From JBBPZA01 sp963797015 (GTDB taxonomy: Bacteria > Actinomycetota > Thermoleophilia > Solirubrobacterales > Solirubrobacteraceae): a DNA stretch of 64,000 nucleotides. The stretch is taken from positions 434,001 through 498,000 of the forward strand of contig CAWCNV010000006.1 of the NCBI GenBank assembly GCA_963797015.1, in the 5' to 3' direction. Shown here piece by piece: positions 29,439-37,734 of this stretch. The notes under the pieces are model-generated. The model saw only the letters and a program-made list of their open reading frames with translations, was not told where the DNA came from and made no database searches. A program made the translations under genes and the position numbers. Each line of letters opens with the position of its first letter. Position 1 is the stretch's first letter.

Positions 29439-30401
29439 ATGCGCGCGGCCGAGGACTGCAGGCTGTGCAGCGGGCCCCTGCGCCTGCTCTACCGAGGCGC
29501 GCACGGATCGCCGACCCCCGCGCAGCTCGCCCCGAGCTGCCATGCCACGGGCGCGCACACCGACCTGTACCGCTGTGAGCGCTGCCACGCCGTGCACCAG
29601 CCCGCTCTGCTGGGCGGGGCGCCGCTCGCCGGCCTGTACCGCGAGATGACCGACGACGCCTACCTCGACGAGGAGGCGGGCCGGCGCGCGACGGCAAACC
29701 GGCTGCTCGACCTGCTCGAGCCGCGGCCGGAGGGGGCGCGGCTGCTCGACGTGGGCTGCGGGCACGGCCTGCTGCTCGACGAGGCCCGTCGCCGCGGCTA
29801 CGAGGCCGAGGGCATCGACCTCTCGACGCGGGCGGTGGCCTACGCCAGCGGGCAGCTGGGGCTCTCCGTCCGGGAGCTCGCGCTCGAGGACCTCGGCCGC
29901 GAGCAGGACGGTCGCTGGGACGCGGTGGTCATCGCCGACGTGCTCGAGCACCTCGCCGACCCGGCCGCGGCGCTCGTCCGCTGCCATGAGCTGCTGGCGC
30001 CCGGCGGCGCGCTGCTCGTAGTGACCCCGGACCCGTCCTCGCTCGCCGCCCGCGTCACCGGACCGCGCTGGTGGGGCTACCTGCCGGCTCACACGATCCT
30101 GGTCCCGCGCGCGATCCTGCGCGAGCTCGTGGCCGCGCCGGGCCTGGAGATCGTGCGCGACGTGGCCTTCGTGCGCAGCTTCACGCTCGGCTACTGGCTG
30201 GCCGGGCTGGCCGAGCGCGGCCGCCCGCTGGCGGCGCTGGCCGGCGCCGCCCGGCGGCTGCCCTCGTCGGTTCGGCTGTCGCTGTCGCTGGGTGACGAGC
30301 GCGTGGTCGTGGCGCGCCGGCCGGCCGTGGATGCGGCGGTTCCGGCGGTGCCGTCCCGGCGCGACGGCGCGCGCAGCGCGGCCGCCGAGCCCGCGCGCTG
30401 A
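29439..30401 (+). CDS. Class I SAM methyltransferase with N-terminal zinc ribbon
   Basis: 320 residues. The N-terminus has two Cys pairs, CRLC (7-10) and CERC (46-49), forming a probable zinc ribbon, followed by a methyltransferase domain: LLDVGCGHGLLLDEARRRG (102-120), ADVLEHLADPAAALV and LLAPGGALLVVTPD. This architecture is common in sugar C- or O-methyltransferases of envelope clusters. The last 25 residues are low-complexity Ala/Arg/Pro. ATG 2 bases after the preceding stop, hence the same operon. Confidence 0.85.
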   Translation: MRAAEDCRLCSGPLRLLYRGAHGSPTPAQLAPSCHATGAHTDLYRCERCHAVHQPALLGGAPLAGLYREMTDDAYLDEEAGRRATANRLLDLLEPRPEGARLLDVGCGHGLLLDEARRRGYEAEGIDLSTRAVAYASGQLGLSVRELALEDLGREQDGRWDAVVIADVLEHLADPAAALVRCHELLAPGGALLVVTPDPSSLAARVTGPRWWGYLPAHTILVPRAILRELVAAPGLEIVRDVAFVRSFTLGYWLAGLAERGRPLAALAGAARRLPSSVRLSLSLGDERVVVARRPAVDAAVPAVPSRRDGARSAAAEPAR

Positions 30402-30409
30402 GCGCGGCC

Positions 30410-31729
30410 TCAGCCCGGGCGGGGAACGGCCGCTCGGTCGGGGACGCCCGCCCTCACCGCGGCCAGCAGCATTGCCGCCGCCGTCGCCGCCTGTACCGCG
30501 AGCACGAGCAGCGCGAAGGTCTCCAGGTCGGTCACCCCGGAGATCAGCAGCACGGAGGGCTCGAGCACCGCCCCGACGGCGAGCAGGATCAGGAACATGC
30601 GTCGGCGCAGGGCGAGCTGGTACTGCACGGCCAGGTACGTGCAGGCCAGCAGCACCATCGCGACCCCGAGCGTGAACAGCGCGCCGCTCGCATCGGTCAG
30701 ATCGGACCCGAACCCGACGCGGATCAGCTGCTCGGGCACGGCGGCGAAGATCAGCAGCGCGGGGACGGCCAGCACGCCGACGATCGCCAGCGCGCGCACG
30801 AGCGCGTGGCGCGGGTCCTGGCCCTCGCGCACGCGGCGGGCGGTGTCGGGGACGAGCTGCATGCTGAGCCCGATCGCGACCCAGATGATGGCCTTGGCCG
30901 CCACCGAGATCGCCGCGTAGGAGCCCGCGAGGTCGCCGCCCACCTGGTGCTTGACGATGATCACGTCGATGTTCTGCAGGATCGCGACGAGCGTGAGTCC
31001 GACGACCGGCGCCCACGTCTCGACCGCGAGCGAGCGCAGCCGGAATCGCTCTGGGCCGTGGTCCGAGGGGCCGGTGCGTGCCCACAGCACGGGCACGAGC
31101 ACCGCGGCGGCCACGAACATCGAGACCGGCGTACCCAGGTAGGCCCCTGTGACCGCGCCGCCGATCCCGTAGAGCACGAGCCCGAAGACCAGGCGGCCGC
31201 TGGCCTCGCCGAGGATGCTTAGGCCGACGGGGCGGTAGGCGTGCAGGCCCTGGAGCACGCCGCGCAGCACGGACACCAGCACCCATGCGCAGCCCGTCAC
31301 CGGCACAGCAGCCGCCGCCCACACCTGGTCGACCCCGATCATCGAGGCGAGCGGTTTGCGCGCGAGCGCGGATACGAGCGCGACGCCGGCGGTGATGACC
31401 AGCAGGCGGCGCAGCCAGTGGGCGACGGTCGCCGCGACCGCCCCGCCGCTTCCCAGCCGGCCCAGCGCGGTCTCGCGCGCGGTCGCCACCAGCATCGCGG
31501 AGCCGGGGACCGAGAGGATGATGTAGGTCGACAGCAGCGCCGCAAGCGAGCCGTAGTCCGAAGCGCCGAGCAGGCGCGCGAACACGATCGTGAAGACCAG
31601 CGCGAGGACGTTGGCGCCGAGTGCGGCGCCGGCGAGGCCGGCCGCCCTTACGGTGTCCGCGCTGCCCAGACCGGAAGGGAGCGCGTCGCCCAGCCGTCCG
31701 CTGAGGCGGGCCGTCCTCACTCTCGCCAT
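30410..31729 (-). CDS. Wzx-like lipid-linked oligosaccharide flippase
   Basis: 439 residues and about 12-14 hydrophobic segments spread over the whole length. The first segments (GANVLALVFTIVFARLLGASDYGSLAALLS) match the polysaccharide-biosynthesis/MATE-like flippase superfamily, which turns undecaprenyl-linked glycans to the outer face. It has its own TACCGT box (31736-31741) 6 bases before the ATG, so it is a separate unit from the ABC exporter genes that lie directly upstream on the same strand. It converges with the methyltransferase operon (8 bases between stops). Confidence 0.85.
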   Translation of the reverse strand: MARVRTARLSGRLGDALPSGLGSADTVRAAGLAGAALGANVLALVFTIVFARLLGASDYGSLAALLSTYIILSVPGSAMLVATARETALGRLGSGGAVAATVAHWLRRLLVITAGVALVSALARKPLASMIGVDQVWAAAAVPVTGCAWVLVSVLRGVLQGLHAYRPVGLSILGEASGRLVFGLVLYGIGGAVTGAYLGTPVSMFVAAAVLVPVLWARTGPSDHGPERFRLRSLAVETWAPVVGLTLVAILQNIDVIIVKHQVGGDLAGSYAAISVAAKAIIWVAIGLSMQLVPDTARRVREGQDPRHALVRALAIVGVLAVPALLIFAAVPEQLIRVGFGSDLTDASGALFTLGVAMVLLACTYLAVQYQLALRRRMFLILLAVGAVLEPSVLLISGVTDLETFALLVLAVQAATAAAMLLAAVRAGVPDRAAVPRPG

Positions 31730-31793
31730 CCGCGCACGGTAGCCGAAGCTGGGCGATATCCGGCGCGCAAGCGAGGGGCGCCCGGCGGCGTCG

Positions 31794-32216
31794 CTACCGG
31801 CGCTGGCGGGCGACCAGCGGCTGCGTGGCGATGGGGTCGAGCCGCTGCAGGTTGGCGATCGCCAGGCGCTCCGACGCGGGGTCGCGTCCCCCGAGCGAGA
31901 TCAGGCGCAGGGTGTTCCAGCCGCTCAGGTTGTCGGGCTCGTCGCGGAGCGCGCTCGTGATGATCGCCTTGCCCGACTGGTATTGGCCTTGCCCGACGAT
32001 GACCAGAGCGCGCAGGAAGTCCGGGTCGCGGTTGGGGTTCAGGAACCGGGCTCGGTTCAGGTCATCGGCTGAGCGCGCCGGGCCCAGTGCCCCTGTCTGA
32101 GTGATCGCCCGCGTCTGCAGCCGGTAGTCGCGCTCGAGCACCACCAGCCAGCCGACGACGAGCACCGCGACCACCGTCACCGCCGCCCGAATCGCGATCG
32201 CCGCGCCGCGGCTCAC
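31794..32216 (-). CDS. Single-pass membrane protein with TPR-like region
   Basis: 140 residues; no named family recognised. One hydrophobic segment (about 8-28, ending VVGWLVVLERDY) is followed by a soluble region rich in short helices: NRDPDFLRALVIVGQGQY and LRDEPDNLSGWNTLRLISL, which look like one or two tetratricopeptide-type helical pairs. GTG 32216 overlaps the permease stop by GTGA, so it is made as the third member of the ABC exporter operon and may be an accessory or scaffold factor for it. Confidence 0.65.
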   Translation of the reverse strand: MSRGAAIAIRAAVTVVAVLVVGWLVVLERDYRLQTRAITQTGALGPARSADDLNRARFLNPNRDPDFLRALVIVGQGQYQSGKAIITSALRDEPDNLSGWNTLRLISLGGRDPASERLAIANLQRLDPIATQPLVARQRR

Positions 32217-33085
32217 AGCTGCTCCGCGATGCGCGGCGCCTCGCGCCTGAAGAGCCACACCGCGATCACGCAGACCGCGATGAAGATGGCCGCGGGCGCG
32301 ATCAGCTTGTCGTAGCCTCCGGCCGCCTGAGCCGGGGTCGGGGCCGTCGGGTCGATGATCCACCTGCGCGCCAGCTCGAACAGGGGCGCAAGGGGATTGA
32401 TCAGGATCAGGTCCTTCAGGCCCTGGGGCACGACGTCGACCGGATAGAGCACCGGCGTGGCGTAGAACAGCGCCGTGGCGAACACGCCCCAGATGATCGC
32501 CGTGTCGCGGAAGCGCGGGTACAGCGTCGAGACGATCATCGCGACGGCTGTGGTGATGACGAACAACGCGGCGAGGATCGGCACGATCCCGAGCCAATGC
32601 CACGTCGGTTGGACCCCTCGCACGATGATGAACACGAACACGACGACGAGGTTCAGCGCGAGGTTGAAGAACGCGGTGAGGACGACCGAGGTCGGGATGA
32701 CCACGCGCGGGAACTGCGTCTTGCGGACTATCCCCTCCTGGCCGACGATCGAGGTGACCGCCACCACCGTCGCCTCCGAGAAGAACCCGAACAGGACGAT
32801 GTTGAGCAGCAGCATGTCCGGATAGTGCGGAACCTGCGAGCCGATCCGGAAGACCTTCGTGAAGACCGCCAGCAGCACGCCGAAGAGCATCAGCGGCCTG
32901 GCCACCGACCACACGTAGCCGAACACCGTCCCGAAGTAGGCCTTCTTGAAGTCGCTGACCGAGATCAGCGTCAGGAGCTCGAGCGAGCGCTTCCAGCCGC
33001 CACCCAGGGCCGACGGCCCGGATACCTCGCGCAGAACAGGATCGTCGGCGCCCTCCTCGGGCACGGCCGCCAGCTGCCGTCTCAC
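32213..33085 (-). CDS. ABC-2 type glycan exporter permease (Wzm-like)
   Basis: 290 residues. After a cytoplasmic N-terminus (1-55) there are six hydrophobic segments from SVARPLMLFGVLLAVFTKVF to the C-terminal APAAIFIAVCVIAVWLF. SDFKKAYFGTVFGYVWSVARP and NPLAPLFELARRWIID match ABC-2 polysaccharide permeases. GTG 33085 overlaps the ATPase stop (GTGA); an open frame upstream to 33745 is only antisense/offset reading of the ATPase. Together with the ATPase it would export a finished lipid-linked glycan. Confidence 0.9.
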   Translation of the reverse strand: MRRQLAAVPEEGADDPVLREVSGPSALGGGWKRSLELLTLISVSDFKKAYFGTVFGYVWSVARPLMLFGVLLAVFTKVFRIGSQVPHYPDMLLLNIVLFGFFSEATVVAVTSIVGQEGIVRKTQFPRVVIPTSVVLTAFFNLALNLVVVFVFIIVRGVQPTWHWLGIVPILAALFVITTAVAMIVSTLYPRFRDTAIIWGVFATALFYATPVLYPVDVVPQGLKDLILINPLAPLFELARRWIIDPTAPTPAQAAGGYDKLIAPAAIFIAVCVIAVWLFRREAPRIAEQL

Positions 33086-34383
33086 GGCTGGGGATCGGTG
33101 TCGATGACGGGCTCCATGTCCACGTGCGGGGCCATGTAGCCCCAGCGCGGGGCGGTTCCGTAAACGACGAAGTCGACCAGCCGCAGCGCCTGCATGGCCA
33201 GGTCGCCTCCTTCGTTGGTACGGCGCACCCAGCAGTCGAGGTAGTAGTGCCCTGGCACCAGCCGGTTCTCGATCTCGCCGCGCAGCACCACGCGCTGGCC
33301 GGCGGCGACCCTGTCGCCCTGGCGCTCGTCGAGCGTGCGCTTGAACCCGAACAGGACCAGTCCGTCCGGGGTTTGGACGTGCAGCCCGAACTCGGGCTCG
33401 ACCAGATCGCGGCGGGCCTCGATGGTGGCGTCGAGGATCAGCGGCGAGCCCTGCTCCACGTTCTCGATGCGCTCCCCGTCCTGGGACTCGAGGTGGGCGT
33501 GCACCACTCGCGCGACCACGTCGGGCGCGGCGGCCGGGACTTCGGGGTCGTCCTTGTTGGTGACGAAGCCGAAGTTCTGCTTGTAGTAGCGCAGCGCGGT
33601 CTGCTCGGGGTCCCCGATGAACTTCAGGTCGCCGTCGTGGATGAGCATCGCCCGGTGGCAGTACTTCTCGACGCTGCTCATGTCGTGCGTGACGAGCACG
33701 ATCGTCTTGCCCGCACGCTTCTTCTCGTGGAAGAAGTCGTTGCACTTCTGGGCGAAGTTGGCGTCGCCCACGGCCAGCACCTCGTCGATGAGCATGATGT
33801 CGGCGTCGGCCTGGACCATGACCGCGAAGGCCAGGCGCACCATCATCCCCGAGGAGTAGTTCTTGAGCTTGACCTCGACGAAATCCCGGAGCTCGGCGAA
33901 GTCGAGCACAGCGTCAAGCCTGCGCCGCGCCTCGCGCTTGGTGAGGCCCATGAGCACACCGTTGAGGACCCCGTTCTCGCGCGCGGTCAGATCGGGGTTG
34001 AAGCCGACCCCGAGCTCGATGAACGGAGCCACCCGGCCGGCGATCCGGATCCTGCCCGCGTCGGCTCTGTAGATGCTCGCGAGGATCTTGAGCAGGCTGC
34101 TCTTGCCGGAGCCGTTGCGCCCGACGATGCCGAAGAACTCGCCCCGATGCACGTCGAATGAGAGGTCGCGCAGGACGTGCAGCTCGCGGTAGTCCACGCG
34201 CCGCAGCGGTCGCACCGCACGCTCCTTGAATGAGTCGATCCGGTGCTCCGGGATGCGGAAGGTCTTGTCTACGCCGCGCACCTCGATCGCGAGCGGCCCC
34301 GCGAGCAGGCGCTCGCGCGAGGGGACGGGGAGGATCGGCTCCGCGTCCTCGTCCAAGGGGATGGGGCTGGTCACATCGGTCAT
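33082..34383 (-). CDS. ABC exporter ATPase with C-terminal glycan-binding domain (Wzt-like)
   Basis: 433 residues. Nucleotide-binding domain (about 32-265): Walker A GRNGSGKSS at 88-96, signature YSSGM at 176-180, Walker B IMLIDE at 196-201, H-loop in VLVTHDMSS. The remaining 160 residues form a beta-rich domain (VEPEFGLHVQTPDGLVLFGF, GHYYLDCWV) like Wzt C-terminal domains that recognise the capped end of the polymer before export. It heads a three-gene operon (ATPase, permease, TPR-like protein). No leaderless box: TAGCCT (34430-34435) would give a 46-base leader with GAGGA about 8 bases before the ATG. Confidence 0.92.
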   Translation of the reverse strand: MTDVTSPIPLDEDAEPILPVPSRERLLAGPLAIEVRGVDKTFRIPEHRIDSFKERAVRPLRRVDYRELHVLRDLSFDVHRGEFFGIVGRNGSGKSSLLKILASIYRADAGRIRIAGRVAPFIELGVGFNPDLTARENGVLNGVLMGLTKREARRRLDAVLDFAELRDFVEVKLKNYSSGMMVRLAFAVMVQADADIMLIDEVLAVGDANFAQKCNDFFHEKKRAGKTIVLVTHDMSSVEKYCHRAMLIHDGDLKFIGDPEQTALRYYKQNFGFVTNKDDPEVPAAAPDVVARVVHAHLESQDGERIENVEQGSPLILDATIEARRDLVEPEFGLHVQTPDGLVLFGFKRTLDERQGDRVAAGQRVVLRGEIENRLVPGHYYLDCWVRRTNEGGDLAMQALRLVDFVVYGTAPRWGYMAPHVDMEPVIDTDPQP

Positions 34384-34476
34384 CGGCGCGTCCTCGCGCG
34401 GGGCACGCTCCCGTGCGCGCAGTTCCCGCAGGCTAACAGCAGCATCCTGGCGGGGAACCGTAGGCCAGGAGCCGGG

Positions 34477-34482
34477 TACAGT
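34477..34482 (+). promoter_or_regulatory. -10 box TACAGT before the GT39-like gene
   Basis: TACAGT ends 11 bases before ATG 34494. The divergent ABC operon box TAGCCT lies at 34430-34435 on the other strand. Confidence 0.4.
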
Positions 34483-34493
34483 GTCCGACTCCC

Positions 34494-36134
34494 ATGAGCG
34501 CCTCGGCCCACCAAGCTACAGGCGTGGCCGCCGCGGAGCCGGCGGCGCGGCCGGCCCGACCGGCGGCCGCCGCCTCGCGCCCGGGCTTGCAGGCCTGGCT
34601 CCCGACCATCGTGGTCACCCTGCTCACGTTGGGGGGCGGCGCACTGCGCGTGGCGGTCGCGCACCAGTCCATATTCGCCGACGAGCTGTCGACCTACTGG
34701 ATCGTCTCGGCGCACAGCTTCAGGGGCGTGCTGGACGTCGTGCACTCGAACGCGGAAATCACCCCGCCTCTGTACTTCGTCGCCTCGTGGATCACCGGCC
34801 ACGACAGCAATTCGCCCGAGCTGCTGCGTCTCCCGTCGCTGGTCGCGGGGATAGCCACCATCCCGCTGGTCTACGCGCTGGGCCTGCGCACGGTGGGGAG
34901 GGCGACCGCGCTGGTGGCGACCGCGATCACCACGCTGGCCCCGTTCATGATCTATTACTCCGCCGAGGCGCGCGGCTACGGCGTGATGATGGCGCTGGTC
35001 GTGCTGTCGACGCTGGCGATGCTGCTCGCCGTGGACACGCGCCGTGTCGGCTGGTGGGTGGTGTATGCCGCCGCGTCGTGCGCGGCGATGTACACCCACT
35101 ACACGGCGGCCTTCGCGCTCGCCGCGCAGCTCGTCTGGCTGCTGTGGGCCCATCCCGCCGCTCGCAAGGCCGCGCTCCTGGCCAACGTCGGTGCCGCGAT
35201 CGGGTTCCTGCCCTGGGTCGACGGCGCGATCAAGGACTTCAACTCGCCGACGACGAAGATCCTCGACGCGCTTTCGCCCTTCACGTTCCACGACGTGGTG
35301 ATCGCGCTCGCGCACTGGACCTACGGCTATCCGTACGCGACCCTGCGCCTCGGTGACCTGCCGGGCACGCCGGCGATCCTCCTCCTGACTGCGGCCGTGG
35401 CCGTCGCGCTGGGCGGCCTCGCGCTGAGGTGGCTGCGTGCGCGCCCGGTCGGCGGGCGGATCTCGATCGACCGCCGGCTCGTGCTCGTGGTCGTGATCGC
35501 GTTCGGGGTTCCCGTCGGCGAGGCGCTGGCCAGCGCGGTGAGCACCAACGTCTTCGGGGTGAGGAACCTCGCCTCCGCGTGGCCCGCGCTCGCGCTCGTC
35601 TTCGCCGCGCTGCTCATGGCCGCCGGACCTCGGTTGCGCTACGTGGCGGTGGGCCTCGCGATCGTCTCGTTCGCGATCGGAGGCGTGAAGATGCTGCTCA
35701 AGCGTTACGAGCGCCCGAGATACGCCGACGCCGCCGCCTTCGTCGACCGCAATGCCGCGCCGGGCGACGTCGTCCTCGACGTCACGGGGCTGCTCAGCCC
35801 CGGGCCGTTGACTGGGCTGGACGTGACGCTGAGCAAGCCGCATCCGCTGCTCCGCGGCGCGGCACCGGCCGAGCGGGACCACCCCTTCAATATCTTCGAC
35901 AAGCTCGTTCCGCTCTCCGTCGCGAGCCGCCAGGCCGCCGTTCTGGCCCGTGGCAGGAGCCGGATCTTCGTCGTCGTCAGCGTCTCCAATAAAATCAAGA
36001 GCGCGAGGCAGATCCCGAGGAGCAGGCTGTCGATTCCTCCGCCCTACCGCCGCGTTTCGCTTCGCTTCTATCCCGGGGTGATCAACACGATCGTGGCGAT
36101 CTACGCCCCGCGCCCGGCGGCTAGGACGGCTTAG
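34494..36134 (+). CDS. GT39-like membrane glycosyltransferase (GT-C fold)
   Basis: 546 residues. An Ala/Pro-rich cytoplasmic N-terminus (1-34) leads to about 11 hydrophobic segments and a soluble C-terminal region (about 400-546). The first external loop has SIFADELSTYWIV with the acidic pair Asp63-Glu64, matching the catalytic DE motif of protein-mannosyltransferase/ArnT-type GT-C enzymes, and ITPPLYFVASWITG follows. PFMIYYSAEARGYGVMMAL is another PMT-family signature. It would transfer a sugar from a polyprenyl-phosphate donor outside. It overlaps the convergent methyltransferase gene by 14 bases. Confidence 0.82.
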   Translation: MSASAHQATGVAAAEPAARPARPAAAASRPGLQAWLPTIVVTLLTLGGGALRVAVAHQSIFADELSTYWIVSAHSFRGVLDVVHSNAEITPPLYFVASWITGHDSNSPELLRLPSLVAGIATIPLVYALGLRTVGRATALVATAITTLAPFMIYYSAEARGYGVMMALVVLSTLAMLLAVDTRRVGWWVVYAAASCAAMYTHYTAAFALAAQLVWLLWAHPAARKAALLANVGAAIGFLPWVDGAIKDFNSPTTKILDALSPFTFHDVVIALAHWTYGYPYATLRLGDLPGTPAILLLTAAVAVALGGLALRWLRARPVGGRISIDRRLVLVVVIAFGVPVGEALASAVSTNVFGVRNLASAWPALALVFAALLMAAGPRLRYVAVGLAIVSFAIGGVKMLLKRYERPRYADAAAFVDRNAAPGDVVLDVTGLLSPGPLTGLDVTLSKPHPLLRGAAPAERDHPFNIFDKLVPLSVASRQAAVLARGRSRIFVVVSVSNKIKSARQIPRSRLSIPPPYRRVSLRFYPGVINTIVAIYAPRPAARTA

Positions 36135-36810
36135 TCGCCAGCACGACGTTGTGGGCGCCCAGGCGGCGCACGAGCGGCGTGCGCTCGACCGCACGCTCGG
36201 CCGCGGCCGCTGCGCGCAGCGCTCTCTCGGGCACGAAGTCGGGCACCATCCCGAGCTGCTCGGAGAGCAGGATCTCGGCCCCGCCGGCCCGCAGGCCGCC
36301 GGTCACCTCCTCCTCGGGGATCAGCCGCTCCTCGCCGGTGTCCTGAGGGACCTTGGCCATCAGGCGCCCCCAGTAGGGGTTGCGAGGGTTGTGGTCCCAG
36401 ACCAGGACCCGGCCGCCCGGGCGCGCCACCCGGACCATCTCGATCAGCGTCCGTCGCACGTCGCCGGGGTCGGCGATGTGGTGCATCACGGCCACGGTCA
36501 GCACCAGGTCGAAGCTGTCGTCCTCGAACGGGATCTCGGTGCCCGAGGCCTGGACCGCCTCGATCTCGGGCATCCGGGCCCGCAGCACGTCGAGCATCCC
36601 GTCCGAGGGGTCGATGCCCGACATCTGGTAGCCGGCCTGGGCCAGGCGGGTGGCGAGCACCCCCGTCCCGCAGCCGACGTCGAGGCCCTTTCCGCGCGGG
36701 CAGTGCTCGACCACGAAGCGCGTGCGCTTGCGCAGGTAGTGCTCCACGACGTGCGCCGGGAGCGCCTCGTCGTAGACCTCGGCGATGGTGTCAAAGTGGG
36801 AGTTGCTCAT
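36121..36810 (-). CDS. Class I SAM-dependent methyltransferase
   Basis: 229 residues. DVGCGTGVLATRLAQAGYQM (44-63), ASGTEIPFEDDSFDLVLTV and VMHHIADPGDVRRTLIEM are standard SAM-fold motifs of the UbiE/Methyltransf_11 type, then ARPGGRVLVWDHNPRNPYW. The substrate is not predictable, but context suggests a glycan or lipid carrier. Its start lies 20 bases inside the 3' end of the upstream GT2 gene on the same strand, so they form one operon. Confidence 0.85.
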   Translation of the reverse strand: MSNSHFDTIAEVYDEALPAHVVEHYLRKRTRFVVEHCPRGKGLDVGCGTGVLATRLAQAGYQMSGIDPSDGMLDVLRARMPEIEAVQASGTEIPFEDDSFDLVLTVAVMHHIADPGDVRRTLIEMVRVARPGGRVLVWDHNPRNPYWGRLMAKVPQDTGEERLIPEEEVTGGLRAGGAEILLSEQLGMVPDFVPERALRAAAAAERAVERTPLVRRLGAHNVVLATKPS

Positions 36811-37576
36811 GCGCCTCCTCGTCGTCGGCCGAACGCGAGGCGACGAAGGCAGGGGCCCGCTCCAGCCGCCTCGGGGAGGAATGCCTGAAGCGGAGGATGA
36901 GCTGGATCATCCGCAGACCGACCTGGATCGCGGCGAGCCGCTTGCCGGTCACCGACGACTCGCCGACGCGCGGGAGGTAGTTGACGGGCACCTCCACGAA
37001 GCGCGTGCCCGAGGTGATCGTGAGCAGCATGATCTCGGCCCCCGCGTGGCTGCCGCCGACGGTCATGCTGGCCGCCACCTGCTCGGCGGTCCCGCGCCGC
37101 AGCAGCCTGTAGGTGCAGCCGACGTCGCTCAGGTGACTCGTGTTGAACAGCGCCTCGGCCATCTTGGCCACGGCCCAGTTCCCCCAGCGCAGGAACCAGT
37201 CCATGTTGGCGTCGGCCCAGATCAGCTCGCGCGTCGTGCGGGTGCCGAAGACCACGTCGCACTCGTTGCTGTAGACGAGCAGCTTGGAGATGTCCTCGGG
37301 CAGGAAGGTGCCGTCAGGCTCGGCGAGGACGATCAGGTCGCCCCGTGCCTCGACCAGCCCCCGCCGCGTCGCGTGCCCGTAGCCCTGGCGCGGCTCGTGG
37401 ACGATGCGCGCCGGCGTCTGGGCGACCTCCTCGCGGGTGCCCTTCTCCGCGTTGTTGTCCACCACGAGGACCTCGTCGACCAAGCCGGTCTCGAGGAAGC
37501 CCTCGATCACCGCGCGGATGGAGTCGCGCTCGGCGTAGGTCATGAGCACGACGGATACGCTTTTGCCGTTCCACAT
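36791..37576 (-). CDS. GT2-family glycosyltransferase
   Basis: 261 residues from ATG 37576. GT-A motifs: VSVVLMTYAERDSIRAVI, VLVVDNNAEKGTREEV and VLAEPDGTFLPEDISKLL. DVGCTYRLLRRGTAEQVA and the C-terminal VNYLPRVGESSVTGK are typical of polyprenyl-phosphate glycosyltransferases lacking membrane helices. The frame is open upstream to 37684, but that part reads across GC-rich repeats and lacks homology. The leader is unusual: a TACAAT box lies 82 bases upstream and the leader holds two 15-base repeats. Confidence 0.85.
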   Translation of the reverse strand: MWNGKSVSVVLMTYAERDSIRAVIEGFLETGLVDEVLVVDNNAEKGTREEVAQTPARIVHEPRQGYGHATRRGLVEARGDLIVLAEPDGTFLPEDISKLLVYSNECDVVFGTRTTRELIWADANMDWFLRWGNWAVAKMAEALFNTSHLSDVGCTYRLLRRGTAEQVAASMTVGGSHAGAEIMLLTITSGTRFVEVPVNYLPRVGESSVTGKRLAAIQVGLRMIQLILRFRHSSPRRLERAPAFVASRSADDEEAHEQLPL

Positions 37577-37615
37577 CAGAAAATTCGCCCCCGGGTCGGC
37601 CGGACGGCCTTCCCG

Positions 37616-37653
37616 CTTCCGGCGGGCGGCCTTGCCCCCTTCCGGCGGGCGGC
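37616..37653 (+). repeat. Two 15-bp direct repeats in a 5' leader
   Basis: CTTCCGGCGGGCGGC occurs at 37616-37630 and again at 37639-37653, inside the presumed leader of the minus-strand GT2 gene. Confidence 0.85.
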
Positions 37654-37658
37654 GGCGG

Positions 37659-37664
37659 ATTGTA
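37659..37664 (-). promoter_or_regulatory. Candidate -10 box TACAAT, long leader
   Basis: TACAAT on the minus strand is close to consensus and lies 82 bases before ATG 37576, unlike the leaderless arrangement seen elsewhere. A convincing -35 at normal spacing is not visible. Confidence 0.35.
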
Positions 37665-37734
37665 ACCCGGCCTTGGAAGCGCAAGCGCTGCGGGCCTGCG
37701 GCGGTTCATGACTCAATAGACTCTCGCGCCGACG

